This document shows positions 49,210 to 60,868 of a DNA stretch of 64,000 nt, in pieces (position 1 is the first letter of the stretch; every line of letters starts with the position of its first letter). The notes under the pieces are model-generated. The model did not search any database, was not told where the DNA came from, and saw nothing but the letters and a program-made list of their open reading frames with translations. This stretch comes from Acanthopleura granulata. Taxonomy: Eukaryota; Mollusca; Polyplacophora; Chitonida; Chitonidae. The stretch spans positions 36,865,763-36,929,762 of the forward strand of contig JABBOT010000080.1 of assembly GCA_016165875.1 (NCBI GenBank), given 5' to 3'. The position numbers and the translations under genes are program-made.

Positions 49210-50190
49210 ATGTTTATTCAAAAACATCGAGATGAGTTGAAGACAAGGGGGCTGACAGTAGTTGAAGACGTCTTGGAAGACTCGCTGTGTCAAAGGTGTA
49301 TTGCTGACTACGACGAATGGCTGTCCAAGTTCACAGAGAAAGACACGTGGCCGCGCTCCTATAACTCCCTCATCCATCACTACAGCATCGGATATTCTGA
49401 CGCCTCATGGAGAGTCCGCCTCGCGGCTAAGTCCGTGTTTTCACAGCTGTGGGGCACGGAGAAGTTGTTGAGCAGCGTGGACGGCATCGCGATCGGGCGT
49501 CCCCCGGAATCTGGGGAGGAAGCCTTCCAGACCCCCGGGATACACTGGCTACATGTCGACCAATTTCCCGAACAGCGAGGGCTACATTCTTACCAAGGGG
49601 CAGTTTACCTGGAGGCAGCTGACGAAGACGACTGGACCTTTTCGGTCATCGAGGGATCCCACAATCTCCTCGAAGAGTTCAAGGAAGCTAAACCGGAATT
49701 TAACATCCGGAAACCGAACGCGTTGTCCTTCGGGTTAAAGAAAGATGACCCCTTGTGGTTTGAAGAAAGGGGGTGTAAACTGAAGAGAGTTCCGGTACCT
49801 AAGGGGGGAATGGTATTGTGGGATTCACGACTCGTCCACGCCAACGCACGTCCTCTTTGGGGCAGACAAAACGCCGGTAGGTGGCGCAGAGTCGTGTTCG
49901 TCTGCATGACGCCAGCGATTTGGGCACCAGAGAAAGATATCGAAAAGAAAGTGGATGCATACAATAAGCTCGTATTAACAGCGCATCGTCCATCTCAGTA
50001 TGTCATGCTTTTCTCTAAGTCACCACCGGAAGGCTATATTAATTTTCCCGCCATTACGGAAATGCCCGAGATAGGCCGATCGGAGGAGGCCAAAAAACTG
50101 TGTGGAGTGGTGAAGTATGATTTTGACGATGGCACACCGAATGGCCCAGCCTGGTTCCCGAAATGGGACAATGATGTCATTCTGGAGTAA
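49210..50190 (+). CDS. Phytanoyl-CoA dioxygenase-like 2-oxoglutarate/Fe(II) oxygenase, intronless CDS
   Basis: Single open frame of 326 residues. The first ATG comes 14 nt after a splice acceptor (ttttcttgcag, ending 49195), so the intron is in the 5' UTR. The fold signature is that of the PhyH family: iron ligands H115 and D117 in WLHVDQ, and distal H210 in DSRLVHANARP. A 2-oxoglutarate-binding Arg would be R219, R224 or R226/R227. PhyH-type enzymes hydroxylate diverse substrates using Fe(II), O2 and 2-oxoglutarate; the substrate here cannot be inferred. No signal peptide, membrane segment or obvious PTS1 is seen (C-terminus DVILE). The CDS is visibly more GC-rich than its surroundings. A polyadenylation signal (AATAAA) lies at 50402. 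Intron-free coding among intron-rich neighbours suggests a retrocopy or a gene of bacterial ancestry. Confidence 0.85.
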   Translation: MFIQKHRDELKTRGLTVVEDVLEDSLCQRCIADYDEWLSKFTEKDTWPRSYNSLIHHYSIGYSDASWRVRLAAKSVFSQLWGTEKLLSSVDGIAIGRPPESGEEAFQTPGIHWLHVDQFPEQRGLHSYQGAVYLEAADEDDWTFSVIEGSHNLLEEFKEAKPEFNIRKPNALSFGLKKDDPLWFEERGCKLKRVPVPKGGMVLWDSRLVHANARPLWGRQNAGRWRRVVFVCMTPAIWAPEKDIEKKVDAYNKLVLTAHRPSQYVMLFSKSPPEGYINFPAITEMPEIGRSEEAKKLCGVVKYDFDDGTPNGPAWFPKWDNDVILE

Positions 50191-50401
50191 TTTTCGGTTT
50201 GGTACACTTCATGCAGGAAGGAGCGCGAGGGATATGACTCAGTTACCGTTCAAGTATGGAAGTGTTCTGAAGACGGTTCAGTTCATTTATGTTTCGCTCA
50301 CATTATGAGCATCGATGATAAAATATTGTGGGACAATATATTATCTATTACGCCTAAGCGGAAGAATCATTTTCTCTGATGTGAGTACATTGTTTCATGA
50401 A

Positions 50402-50407
50402 AATAAA
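50402..50407 (+). promoter_or_regulatory. Polyadenylation signal of the PhyH-like gene
   Basis: AATAAA about 210 nt after the stop codon. Confidence 0.6.
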
Positions 50408-51228
50408 CGGAACGGAGAATTTTATGTGGGGGTACATGTACCTTTAGTCTTTGTCAAGGCCTGACACGTTTAAATTTTGAATACCACCCAACACTTGTTG
50501 GTTAAAATTGTACGTAAGGGTAGCCTATGTCGAGTGTATATGGTGTATGTTGTTTGTGGAAGATGCCGTTTACGTTTGGTTTCTCACAAAAAAGTACGCG
50601 TAACATTTGAACCCATGTAATGTTATAGTTTGGTGATGAAAAAAACAAAAGAAAGACAGAAACAAAAAAAGGAATAAAAACGAAAAATATAATATATTCA
50701 TAAACAATCTATTTTGAAAAAAAACATCCTGTACAAAGAGCGAACGCATATGGTTTCCAGGTGACTAGAGCTTCGTGTTCACGAGATCCTGGTTTCATCC
50801 TGGCCTGTCACATTATGAAAATAGCATTCACATTGTGAATGATCTTTCGCGTAAGCATCCATACCTTCACTGACTCAGAGGGACTGGCATTGATGATCGT
50901 CCTGTATACATGCTTATCCAGAGAAGATACGTGTGGAAACATCGACAAGCAAAAGTTATCGACACAAAAGTACAAGTAGAAGACAAAACAAACATGCATT
51001 TAAATCAGACGTGCTCAGATAGCTTTATTCACAAGAAATGGCCTAAAACGCGTCTGTGCTACTATCAGAAATATATACCACAACTTCTAGGACCTGATGA
51101 TGTATTATGACGTAATGTAACTGCTGTTGCATGAAGTAACGGAGCTTTTATTTGTCCTGAGCTAAACTGTTGAAACATGTAACCTGTATTACGTCACTGA
51201 CTGCAACAGATAGTTAGAAGAAGATTAA

Positions 51229-51350
51229 TATTTATTTGATTAGTGTTTTACGCCACACCCAAGAATATTTCACTTACACGACGGCGGCCAACATTATGGA
51301 GGGAGGAAACTGGGCAGAGCTCGAGGGAAACCCAAGACTACAGGCAGGTT
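51229..51350 (-). mobile_element. SINE, minus orientation, truncated
   Basis: tatttgattagtgttttacg, aagaatatttcacttacacg, acggcggccaacattatgga, ggaaactgggcagagctcga; the tRNA head is missing. Confidence 0.88.
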
Positions 51351-52277
51351 AGCAGGAGATTAATAAGTTATTTTGACACTCAGCAGTATACTTAAACAGG
51401 GGCCAAACATCACATGTGTATTATAGTCTCTTTCTTTTAATTTGTCACCTGTATTCAGCTATGTGGGGAAAAAAGCACTGTTCATATCTTGTATTGATAG
51501 AGAGGGCCATTCTGGCCTATTCCTGTTATAAACGGATATGGAAACCAGTCATACTCGGCACCAAAACTGCCTTTCGTCGGTGACAGGTAACACCTAAAGA
51601 TCTACACAATGATATATTGGACGCCCATATTGTTGCAGAGAAAACGCAGTTAAAATACTTTTTCTGATTCACCAGGCTAAACTGCTTCAGGTGGTTTTCG
51701 GCACAACCAACTCATTGCCACGAGTGACGTCATAATTATTAAAAAAGCCGTGGCATGCTGGGCAGAGGGCTCGGAGAGTTATTTGTTTTACAATGGCAGC
51801 GTCCCATGCTGTTATGACAAATTCCGAACAGTACAAAGCCCTCACTGCAATCTCTGGAAATAGAAAACTCGGTAGTGGCTATTACTGATTTTACAGAGAG
51901 TTGAGTATAGGCCACAAGTTAAAAGAAACCGACGGTAGGGTGTGGTGTTTGCGCTTTGTATTGTTGTAACCTGATGCTATTCTTACCCGTTCTTCTTTTC
52001 ATTGTATTTTAATGAACATTTCGATGTGACTTTGTAGTGAAGTAATCAAAGAAGCCTTTATGGACAGTGCTCGTGTAGTGTTTTTTTTTTGTGTGGAGCT
52101 GACTACGAATATATGCATACTGAATACAAGGACTGCACAATTAATAATCATTATACTGTACAAGGCTGCACGCACACGTTCATCTAGATAATAACTGCAC
52201 TAGCATTTACCTTAAAGGAAAAGGATACAGGTTTAAGAGCTTTGTTACTATGTATGCATGCTTAGATTTTTTTTTCA

Positions 52278-52470
52278 GGAGTCCTTAGAAGGTAGATATA
52301 CAGTGTCTCCTTTTGGCAGGGCGAGTCCATGCCGTCAAAGTGCTGTCGTCACTGGAACATCACGCCGCAGACATCAGGCATGACAACCCACGCAGTCACA
52401 TTATACTGACACCGGACAGATCAGTTCTTGTTGTCCTTGTTCGACAAGCGGGGCATCAACTAGTACCTTT
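52278..52470 (+). mobile_element. Dispersed non-autonomous repeat, copy 1
   Basis: Shares gccg.caaagtgct...ccactggaacatca, agacatcaggcatgacaac, gtcacattatactgacacc and ctagtacctttttaaag with a copy at 59118-59445. Both look like old copies of a widespread bivalve-type short retroelement; no ORF. Confidence 0.65.
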
Positions 52471-52989
52471 TTAAAGTAACAACAATGCCTTAAAGGAAAA
52501 CATCCATGCATATAATTAAATAGATTCCAAACAAACGAATAGCACACGCCAAACAAACGCTCGAATGTTCCATGTAAATCAAATGGCTTGGGTTCTAATA
52601 CAAAAAGGCAACAGCCACCTCGAGTTATCGTTTGGAAGATGGACCGTTGAGACAATATGACTGGTCAGATTAGGCTACTTATTTCAAAACTGATTACTTC
52701 TCTGATTATGACTGTCTTCGACAGACGGTAAACACTATATGCTTTTTAATGACATATACTCGAAATACTAAGAAAGTTGTCTTTTCCTTTAAACAATCAA
52801 GCTGCATGTATTAACGTAACCAGTCTCATTCTATTAGAGCCATCAGTGTTGTTGTTGACCGGGTACATAACAGCAAACTACCAATTGTGCTACTGATACA
52901 TAACACAAAACTCTCAATGATGCTGTTAATAGGACACATATCACGTTCCTGACTGATGATGGTGTTCTTGATGGGGATACAATGCAGCT

Positions 52990-53425
52990 AACTGCTGCAT
53001 TCAGCTGGGATGGAGTCGTGCCTAATTGATGGTGGTCTTGGTGGGGATACAATACATCCGACTACTAACGGTGATGTGGGTGGGAATACATAACACTTAA
53101 CTGCTAATGGTACTGTTGATGGGACGAAGCCGTGCCTAATTGATGATGGTGCTCTTGAGAGGGATACAATACACCTAATTGCTAATGATGACGTCGGTGG
53201 GGATACATAGCACCTAACTGCCAATGGTGCTATTGATGAGATGAATACGTGCCTAATTGATGATGGTGCTGTTGGTGGGGATACAATGCACCTAACTGCT
53301 AATGTTACCGTTGGTGAGATACATAACACTTAAGTGTTAAGCGTGTTATTGATAAGAGTCATAGCACGTGCTTGACTGATGATGGAGCTGTTGATGGTGT
53401 CAACGTAGCTCCTGTCAATAGCCGG
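52990..53425 (-). repeat. ~117-bp higher-order repeat including the last exon of GR-like gene A
   Basis: The segment gtgc.t.a.tgatgatgg recurs at 53018, 53132, 53249 and 53368, spacing 114-119 bp, with half-unit similarity (aatacacctaactgctaatg). The 53368 copy lies inside the terminal coding exon; the others are downstream of the stop. Confidence 0.75.
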
Positions 53426-56400
53426 GTAGAACTGGAAGACCACAACAGTGTACGTCGTAACCAGGCCCAAGACCTGAAATATACAAAACACATATTTATC
53501 TGCCTTTCCCGCAATGCGACCTGCAATTGGAGCGAATATTAAAACACGTTACTTTTGTCTTATTCCTCTCTCAGTTTCTACATGGTGTAAAGAATGAGTT
53601 GGTGGTTTGCACACATAACATATCGCAAATAAGGCCCCATGACATGCCGGGGATAACGGTAAATATATATGCACGCGCGTAACGTGCTCTAAGAAATGCC
53701 TGAAGGTACATTAATATTGTATGTGAACAGAGCATACCGTAAACATGATACTGTAAAAAGTGCTCGATGATACGCTCATAGAGAATGTCATGAGAGAGGC
53801 TTGCTAATATACTCCAAGAGCATACCGTAAGAAAGGCGGCCCCGTCCACCATGAACAGCCCACCAGCCCACATTCCCACCTGATTTCTGGATAGACGAGC
53901 CAGGAACATTGAAAGCTACAATGAAAACTGGATATTTTGTGTTGATATCGTTGACAGTTCCTAATTATTTTCGTTGAGATAACAACTACACTCTGTGTCG
54001 TTGAATGAAGTCAGAGGTGCTAGACTTTATCGTGTGGCTGACGACACTCCTTCTGCCAGATATACTTACATACGGTTGCGGGGGACATATGTTACATGTT
54101 TCACATCGCCTTATCAATGAAAGAATAACAAGGGGAGGTCTCCTTAAACGTTCCCGAGTTACAATGCTGATTTTTATTTATTAGAACAATCTTTAATAAA
54201 ATCTATACAACATATATTTGTGAGTAAATGACTCTATGCTTCTCCAAACGTTGAAAATATGTTTAATATCCCACGATTCTTTAACACAACTCACAGATGT
54301 TGCCACTTTATCATCCAAGTTGCTGAAATCCACCCGGAGAATGACATCATTGGGACTGACACGGCTTGGGACTGAAACAGGAGGGGAAATCGACATCGTC
54401 AGGGGACGTTTAAACCTTCTTTATGACATGTTGTAGTTTACGAAGAACTCATCCCGTGCGGCATGGGTAACATGAAGACGAATTTTACCATGGTAGATGC
54501 ATTATACACCGTGTTGCTATTGTTTGTTTGTTTGTTATTGTTGTTTTTGGTGTTTGAAACGTGATACACAATACGATGTACAAGATTGATTTACTTATCT
54601 GTTTGATGGCCGTTTAACGCCATGCTCAAAATTTTTTCTTTCCTTCGATGACGATAAGTCTTGCGCGTGGATGACACCGGAGTGGCAGGGATAAACCATC
54701 CACTTTTGGCAAGTTACTGGCGAATATTCTCACTAACAGACAGCCACACCATACTGATGAAAGACAATTGATCTCCAACGAACAGCTTCACAAACGGCCA
54801 CGAGAGTCGTCTACCGGTTATTGTCCTGAGAGCGGGGAAATCTAAACACTTCTTGTGTTCTAGAGGCTGAAAGGCATGAACCACTGAGCAGGTTTTTCTT
54901 ACTGCTGCTTCTAACACTGATTCTGATCTTCGAACCCACCAACGCGCAGGTCGCGAAGGCAGAAATGGGTACGACACACAAGCAAGACGGAAGCCGTGAA
55001 GGCATAAATGGTCACTCCACACAGGCAAGACAGAGGCCGTGAAGGCAGAAATGACCACGCCACACAGAAAAGGCGGAGGGCGAAGGCAGAGATGGTCACT
55101 TCACACAGGCTAGACGGAGGTCGAGAGGTCAGAAATGGCCACGCCACATAGGCACCAAGGAGGTGCAGGCAAGGAGGAGGCCGTCAAGGAAGAAATGGCC
55201 ATCATAAGCTCATAGAGAATATGAGGCGGTGCAGGCAAGAAGGAAGCCGTGGAGGCACAAATAGCCATCATACATAGGCCCCAAGGCGGTGCAGGTAAGG
55301 GGGAGGCCGTGAAAGCAGAAATGGCCATCATACATAGGCACCTCGGAGGTACAGGCAAGGAGGAGGTCACGCCACATAGGCACCAACGAGGTGCAGGCAA
55401 CACAGAGGTCGCGAAGGCAGAAATGGCCACTCCACACAGGCAAGAAGGTCGCGAAGGCAGAAATGGCGACGAAATATAGACACCAAGGAGAAACAGGCAA
55501 GGAGGAAGTCCCGAAGGCAGAAACGGCCATCATACAAGTATACTAGTAGGTACCAAACATGTAAGTCAAATGATTAATATATTAAATGTACGATTTATTC
55601 AGACATGAAATCTGATGCAGTCAAATAAGGAAACTTGGAAGATGTGTTTTGGGTTTTACGCCGTCCAAAACATTATTTCATTTCTGTGGTGGCGTAATAC
55701 TGTTAGAGAACAGCAAGCGTAAAACAGTCAAGGTACGGCAGATTCCCGACGCCCATTGGCGAACACTCGCACCAAGAGACGGATTGGAACCCAATTGGTA
55801 AAGTCATATTCTACCATTGCTTACAGACAACAGTGGACTGTGGCACTAAGTATAAAATCTGTGTCGTTCAGCATGCAGACCTAACCGTACAAATGTGTTG
55901 CATGCAGGGTGGCTTTTTATGTAACGGAATGTCGGGGCCTCTGCACCACTATTTTTAATAGAGCGTTACTTGGGCATTCCGGCCTACATAGCGCATTCTC
56001 CTATGCAAGACAGCTTGCAGCATGACGACTTGAGAATGATGTATTCGCCTCAACACGACAGTTTTATGCATGACAACATTTCTCAGTTAAAATGCTATCA
56101 ACAGGAAAGTGATTATAGTTTAGAAACACGGTTGAAGTTTTACCGATTGAAGGTTTTGTAGTGGAGTTGGGGGGAGTTCATTGACCACATCGCAAAATTG
56201 AATTCCATACCAGCAAGACTGATATCCATCGGACAGAAGTGGTTATTCCAAACAGACAAAATAGGGAGATGGAGCCGACAGAAATGGTTATGCTATACAG
56301 GGGGCCTCCGTGACTCAGTCGCTTAGCACGCTAGCGCAGCTCAATGACCCGAAGCCTCCCACCAATGCGGTCGCTGTGAGTTCAAGTCCAGCTCTTGTTG

Positions 56401-58251
56401 GCTTCCTCTCCTGCTGCACATGGGAAGGTCTGTCAGCAACCTGCGGATGGTCGTGGCTTTCGCCCGGGCTCTGCCCGGTTTCCTCCTACCATAATGCTGT
56501 CCACCGTCGTATAAGTGAAATATTCTTGAGCACGGCGCAAAACACCAATCAAATAAATAAATAAATTATGCCATACTGACAAAACGGAGATGGACCAAAG
56601 AGAAATGGTTACATTCAACCATTTCGGAGAACGCGCAGATAGAAATGGTCGCGCCATACAAGCAAGACTGAGGTCAAGCAGACAGAATCGAAATGACAGA
56701 TATCACCTTAACGACTTGAAAACGGTGTAGTTGCTCCAAATGACAGCAAACAGGTGTAACGACTTGACAAGGGTGTATTTTCCATTGAAAGATATTTTTA
56801 AGGTTAATAAATTATGAAAGTTGTATTCTCCTGAGCACGACAACTTTTTTGGCGGAGCGAACGGATAATGGTGAATTCACCCCAGCACGACAGCGTTTAG
56901 GTGTAACAACGTTTGAATGGTGTAGGTAATAACTTTCAGGTTTAAGAACTTGGGAATGATGCGTTCGCGTTCGAAGGACACTTTTCAGGTGTAACCACTT
57001 GGGAACAGTAAATTAAACTCAGCACGGCAGCGTTTAGGCTTAACAAAGTTTCTCCAATAGCATCATATGTCATAAAGCCCAATGTGAATGTCGACCTGTC
57101 AAACTTTTTCTGGCAATGTTTCATTCCTTTCTATCAGATAAATACATTCCATGAGTACGTTTCTGCAAATGATTTCTCAAAACACAAATGAAGTAAACCT
57201 TACAACAGGCACAGACCTGTAAAGATGAGGCATTAAAGTATAACAAAATATACTGCAAAACACTTAAAGCTGGATTTACCTTGGACGTGATAAAGACTCC
57301 GGCCAGGGTCAACGCCACCAGGCCAAAGGCGAAGATGGAGATGTCACAAATAGACTGAAGAGTGAAGATTATAGTGTAAGTCTCCGTGACTGTGGCAAAC
57401 ACCGTTAGACAAAAGAAAGGAACAACCATGGCATACAGACTTATAATGGTGAAAGAAAACAGCCGACTGCACTTGTGTACCACAAGGGCTATTTCTTCAT
57501 ATTGCAAACGAATTTTCTCCGTGTCGCGCGATGTAACCGTTGCATTCTCATGAAAGAGTTGATGTAACAATGCTGCGTTCAATGAGAACTCTTTTCCCAG
57601 AAAGTAACATGTGAGCCCAAATGCCAGAAAAATCCCACTGAATGCTAACATTTGGAAAACAGAGACAACAAAGACCCCAGCCATTAAACTGTAGAATTTT
57701 ACTGGTTCTGTGTCTTTGAATGGCGCCATGAAGCACATCTGCCCTGTCCGCACCTCATCGCTTAACACGAAAATGACGATCATTGTTGACAAGGTGGCGG
57801 TAATCGCTGTAGTACTGAGACGTACAAATTTTCGAAACTTCAGTTCACCATTCGTTATGTAAAAAGGCTGTCCATGTCTTTTATGCATCTTTTCTACGGA
57901 GTTGATGACGTTGGGGAGGTATAGAGAACTGACAATGGTGAAGAAACTCAAGACAATACTGACCATACCGAAAAACAAAGCAAACGAGGTGTTCATAAGA
58001 ACATTGGCATCATTGGATCCAGACTCTATGATGCACCAAATCATTCTGCCAAGTGTGCTCCACTGTATTAGGTTCACCACTATGCAGTAAAGCAACTGCA
58101 TGGCCCGACTCAGTGATGACGCAGAGGATTCGGGATTATAATGTACACCACTAAGACGCAGGAGAGTCGTTAAAGGTCTTAATGTCGACCTGATCGCAGA
58201 TTTCTCCAAACTCGTCGATTCCGCATTGGAAGCCTCTTCCGGTGAAATCAT
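53330..58251 (-). CDS. Gustatory-receptor-like 7-TM protein, gene A
   Basis: Exons: 58251-57280 (ATG, 324 codons), 54371-54295, 53915-53826, 53473-53330 (TAA). Exon 1 has six hydrophobic segments near residues 49-71, 84-108, 145-164, 187-219, 264-292 and 300-321. Exon 4 adds the seventh and contains TYTVVVFQF, matching the TYxxxxxQF signature at the C-terminal end of arthropod gustatory receptors; related GR-like proteins occur across invertebrates. These are plasma-membrane chemoreceptors or ligand-gated channels with an intracellular N-terminus; ligand unknown. It is a clear paralogue of the divergent gene at 60869 (shared EEV-[RQ]-[TS]-GQ, VR-QYE, and ILRVDF in exon 2). Exons 2, 3 and 4 join in phase, but exon 1 (phase 0) to exon 2 (starting with two bases of a codon) does not fit by one nucleotide with the only good acceptor. 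So a missed exon, non-standard splice or frameshift lies at this junction. Confidence 0.82.
54590..54770 (-). mobile_element. Diverged SINE-like element, minus orientation
   Basis: tttacttatctgtttgatgg, ccgtttaacgccatgctcaa, then ttcgatgacgat and ggcaagttactggcgaatat. Only loosely like the main SINE; lies in intron 1 of GR-like gene A. Confidence 0.4.
54945..55535. repeat. Degenerate ~57-bp minisatellite in GR-like gene A intron 1
   Basis: About ten units built on gcgaaggcagaaatggccac, gccacacaggcaagacgg and aggccgt, some with an inserted ggcaccaaggaggtgcaggc. Long antisense ORFs here come from the repeat. Confidence 0.88.
56301..56566 (+). mobile_element. Full-length tRNA-derived SINE
   Basis: Best-preserved copy: head ggcctccgtgactcagtcgc, B box gtgagttcaagtccagctc, body ctgtcagcaacctgcggatg and ataatgctgtccaccgtcgt, tail ataagtgaaatattcttgag then caaataaataaataaa. 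Inside intron 1 of GR-like gene A. Confidence 0.96.
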
Positions 58252-58889
58252 CTTCCAACTACTGTTCTAACTTATGCACAGCTTGCAAACCCTAGTGTGC
58301 CTTCCCTATGAACTCAACCTATGTTGTATTTATTGCATCTGAGTTAATCCACTATGCTTGTTACCATGGCAACTGTAGTAAACCGATGTCTGATTCCACA
58401 AGCTGGAGTGGTGTGTAAATGTTTACATGCTTTGTTCTTGTGGGTTGGTTCCAACTAACCAGTATCTGGTGTTAACGACAATTCAGGGCGAAAATGTCTC
58501 TTGAGAAGTTCTGTTGATTGCAAGTTTGTGTAAAAGCGACGGTGTTACAGGCTGTTAGTTTACGGAACGTCGTAAATATTATAGAAAGATGGTTCGTTTA
58601 ATACGTGCGGTCGTTTCGCTATATATACTCTGTATAGATGGCGATGGTACGTTTTGTCATTCACCAAACTGTCGCCGGACTGTGTAAAGGAGATGTTTAT
58701 AATTTTTATTTCTTTCACGAAACCGTCGTTATGATTGTGTCAAGATAAGTCTTATATATTGACATTCAACAAATAGTTTCACACATGGACGTTTATCCTC
58801 TATAAACACACAGTCTGATGAAATACCTCCAGGGTCATTTCATCACCTCACACACAGAAGGCAAGTATGAAGACTAACTGACTGTCTCT

Positions 58890-59060
58890 GTGCAGGACGG
58901 TAACGAAGCACTGTTTCTCTGTGGGACGATAATGATACGCTGTTTCTCTGTAGGACAGTAATGATGCGCTGTCTCTCTCTGGAAGGGCAATCATGCACTG
59001 TCTCTCTGTGGGACGGTAATGGTGCATTGTCTCTCTTTAGGAAGGTAATGATACACTGTA
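58890..59060. repeat. ~35-bp minisatellite
   Basis: About five units like ctgtttctctgtgggacggt followed by aatgatgcg. Confidence 0.85.
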
Positions 59061-59117
59061 GCGTCTGTCTGTTTGACATATTGATGCCGTTTCTTTTCTG
59101 ATGTACGTCATCCATCT

Positions 59118-59445
59118 GGCTATGTATGTATGTATGCCTGGGTTTTACGTCGTAATTAAAAAATTTGTTAGCCTTATGAAGGCGAGGCGTCGATACATAC
59201 TGTGTTTTGTTGTGGCCGAGAGAATCCATGCCGCAAAGTGCTACCGCCACTGGAACATCATGCGGAAGACACCAGACATGGCACTCCAACGGGTCACAAT
59301 ATACTGTCACCAAGCCGACCAGTCCTGTTTCCTTGCTATAACCCTCAGTGCTGAGCGCCAAGCGAGGCAGCAACAAGTACCACTTATAAAAGTCTTTGGT
59401 ATGATCCTACCCGGGACTGATCCCGAATCTCCCGGCCAAGGTGGC
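59118..59445 (+). mobile_element. Dispersed non-autonomous repeat, copy 2
   Basis: Contains gggttttacgtcgtaatt, ctaccgccactggaacatca, ctcagtgctgagcgccaagc and gaggcagcaacaagtaccac, ending near cccgggactgatcccgaatc. The longer of two copies in the window (other at 52278). Confidence 0.7.
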
Positions 59446-59654
59446 GGACACTCAAACCACCAAGCCACCCATTTGGCTATGTGGCCTCCACCCGGTTATA
59501 GGAATGTGTCCATCTCCATATTATTACGGCATACAGCAGCTACATATGTCCGACTGGTTCTATGATTATATATACACAGCTGCATGGTATGTCATGTGAC
59601 GTTGTCTAAATGGTGTATGTGATATATGCGTTATGTAATACACTGTCTCTCCGT

Positions 59655-59850
59655 GGAGTCGTTTATGTGACGGTATCCATCTTTGGTGTCGTTTGTGTGA
59701 CAGTGTCCATCTTTGGTGTCGCTTGTGTGACGGTGTCAAAATTTGGTGTTGTTTGTGTGAGGTTTCCATCTTTGGTGACCTTTATGTGACGGTGTCCATC
59801 TTTGGTGTCGCTTGTGTGACAGTGTCCATCTTTGGTGTAGTTTATATGAG
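59655..59850. repeat. ~30-bp minisatellite, about seven copies
   Basis: Unit gtgtccatctttggtgtcgc followed by ttgtgtgacg, with single-base variants. Confidence 0.92.
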
Positions 59851-60868
59851 ATTGTCGCCATCAATAGGTCAAGAGAACGATGTAGAGATACCAATCACTT
59901 TAATTTTATTGGGCGTTGTGATCACGCTTATTCCACATGCTCTTCCGTTCTCAATAAAACATAGTTCAACAAATAAACAAAGAAATATACATATGAGACC
60001 TATGTTAACAATCAATATTCACGCTAATCTAGCTTATGCTTAAATATATTAACATTTATAATTTATTACAATTATTTAAGGGATACGCGGTGACGTTTCT
60101 TCCCATTGTACCAGTACATGCTAGAGTTCTGATTTAATCTGCGCGATGATTTTGCTTCCTTTCAAGGCTGGTCAACAAATGAAATGCATGGATTATGAAG
60201 TCTTATGTATTCAACCCATCGAAAACACATTTTCTGATAATTTTAGGGATGGAATTACATTGAGGGCAAGGAAATTTTAGAGTAGCATTCATTTGTTGAT
60301 GAGTCCATACCTGATAAATGGAGGACGATTGATTAGATCAAACAAAGCATTCCGTGATTGTTATAGATCTAATATCTCTACTCAGTAACAGACGCTTTGT
60401 TTGGATACCTCACTACATTTGCCTGTTTTCCAACAACTCCACCTGCCCTGTGCAATTAATGTGTGTACACAGAGACAAGGTAATAGGGCGTCACGATTTG
60501 AAGATATGGTCCAAACACAGACCAACAGAAGGTTTCTGTTGAAATAATTACACTGGCTACGTTGGCACAGATGACTAAACGTATGCCTGTGACCAAATGA
60601 CATGGCTTTCAGATCTCAGTCAAGCTAGTCAGCAGGGAAGAGAGTATGATCAACACAAAATACCAAATGTATTGCAAATAACTACTATTTTCCTACATCA
60701 ATTCATGCGATGCAGGAGAACTGGTAAGAGTGGTGTCCCTTTGCCTTAGATGGCTCTCATTCGGATTGGAGACATTGTTTTCGGTAAAGTGACGTTTAAC
60801 CCACGTAAGAGTTCCATGCTGCAGTGGAAAACGGATCGACAGGTAACCATTTGTAGATTGCAATCTTC

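Larger units (their letters stand above)
50408..52840. other. Intergenic region between PhyH-like and GR-like gene A
   Basis: Contains an A-rich stretch (50635-50730), a SINE (51229-51350) and a long dispersed repeat (52278-52470). No recognisable gene. Confidence 0.6.
58252..60868. other. Divergent intergenic region between the two GR-like genes
   Basis: 2.6 kb that must contain both promoters. It holds two minisatellites (58890-59060 and 59655-59850) and a dispersed repeat (59118-59445). A TATATATA string lies at 58620-58627, but no transcript start is known. The 154- and 177-residue ORFs here are repeat readings. Confidence 0.65.

Noticed and set aside
54714..55533. Several 100-residue antisense ORFs
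   Set aside because: Arise from the ~57-bp minisatellite in GR-like gene A intron 1.
58620..58627. TATA box for a GR-like gene
   Set aside because: TATATATA occurs by chance in AT-rich DNA and sits 370 bp from gene A and 2.2 kb from gene B start codons with no other support.
58843..59565. 177-residue minus and 154-residue plus ORFs
   Set aside because: Cover a minisatellite and a dispersed non-autonomous repeat; no domain recognised.
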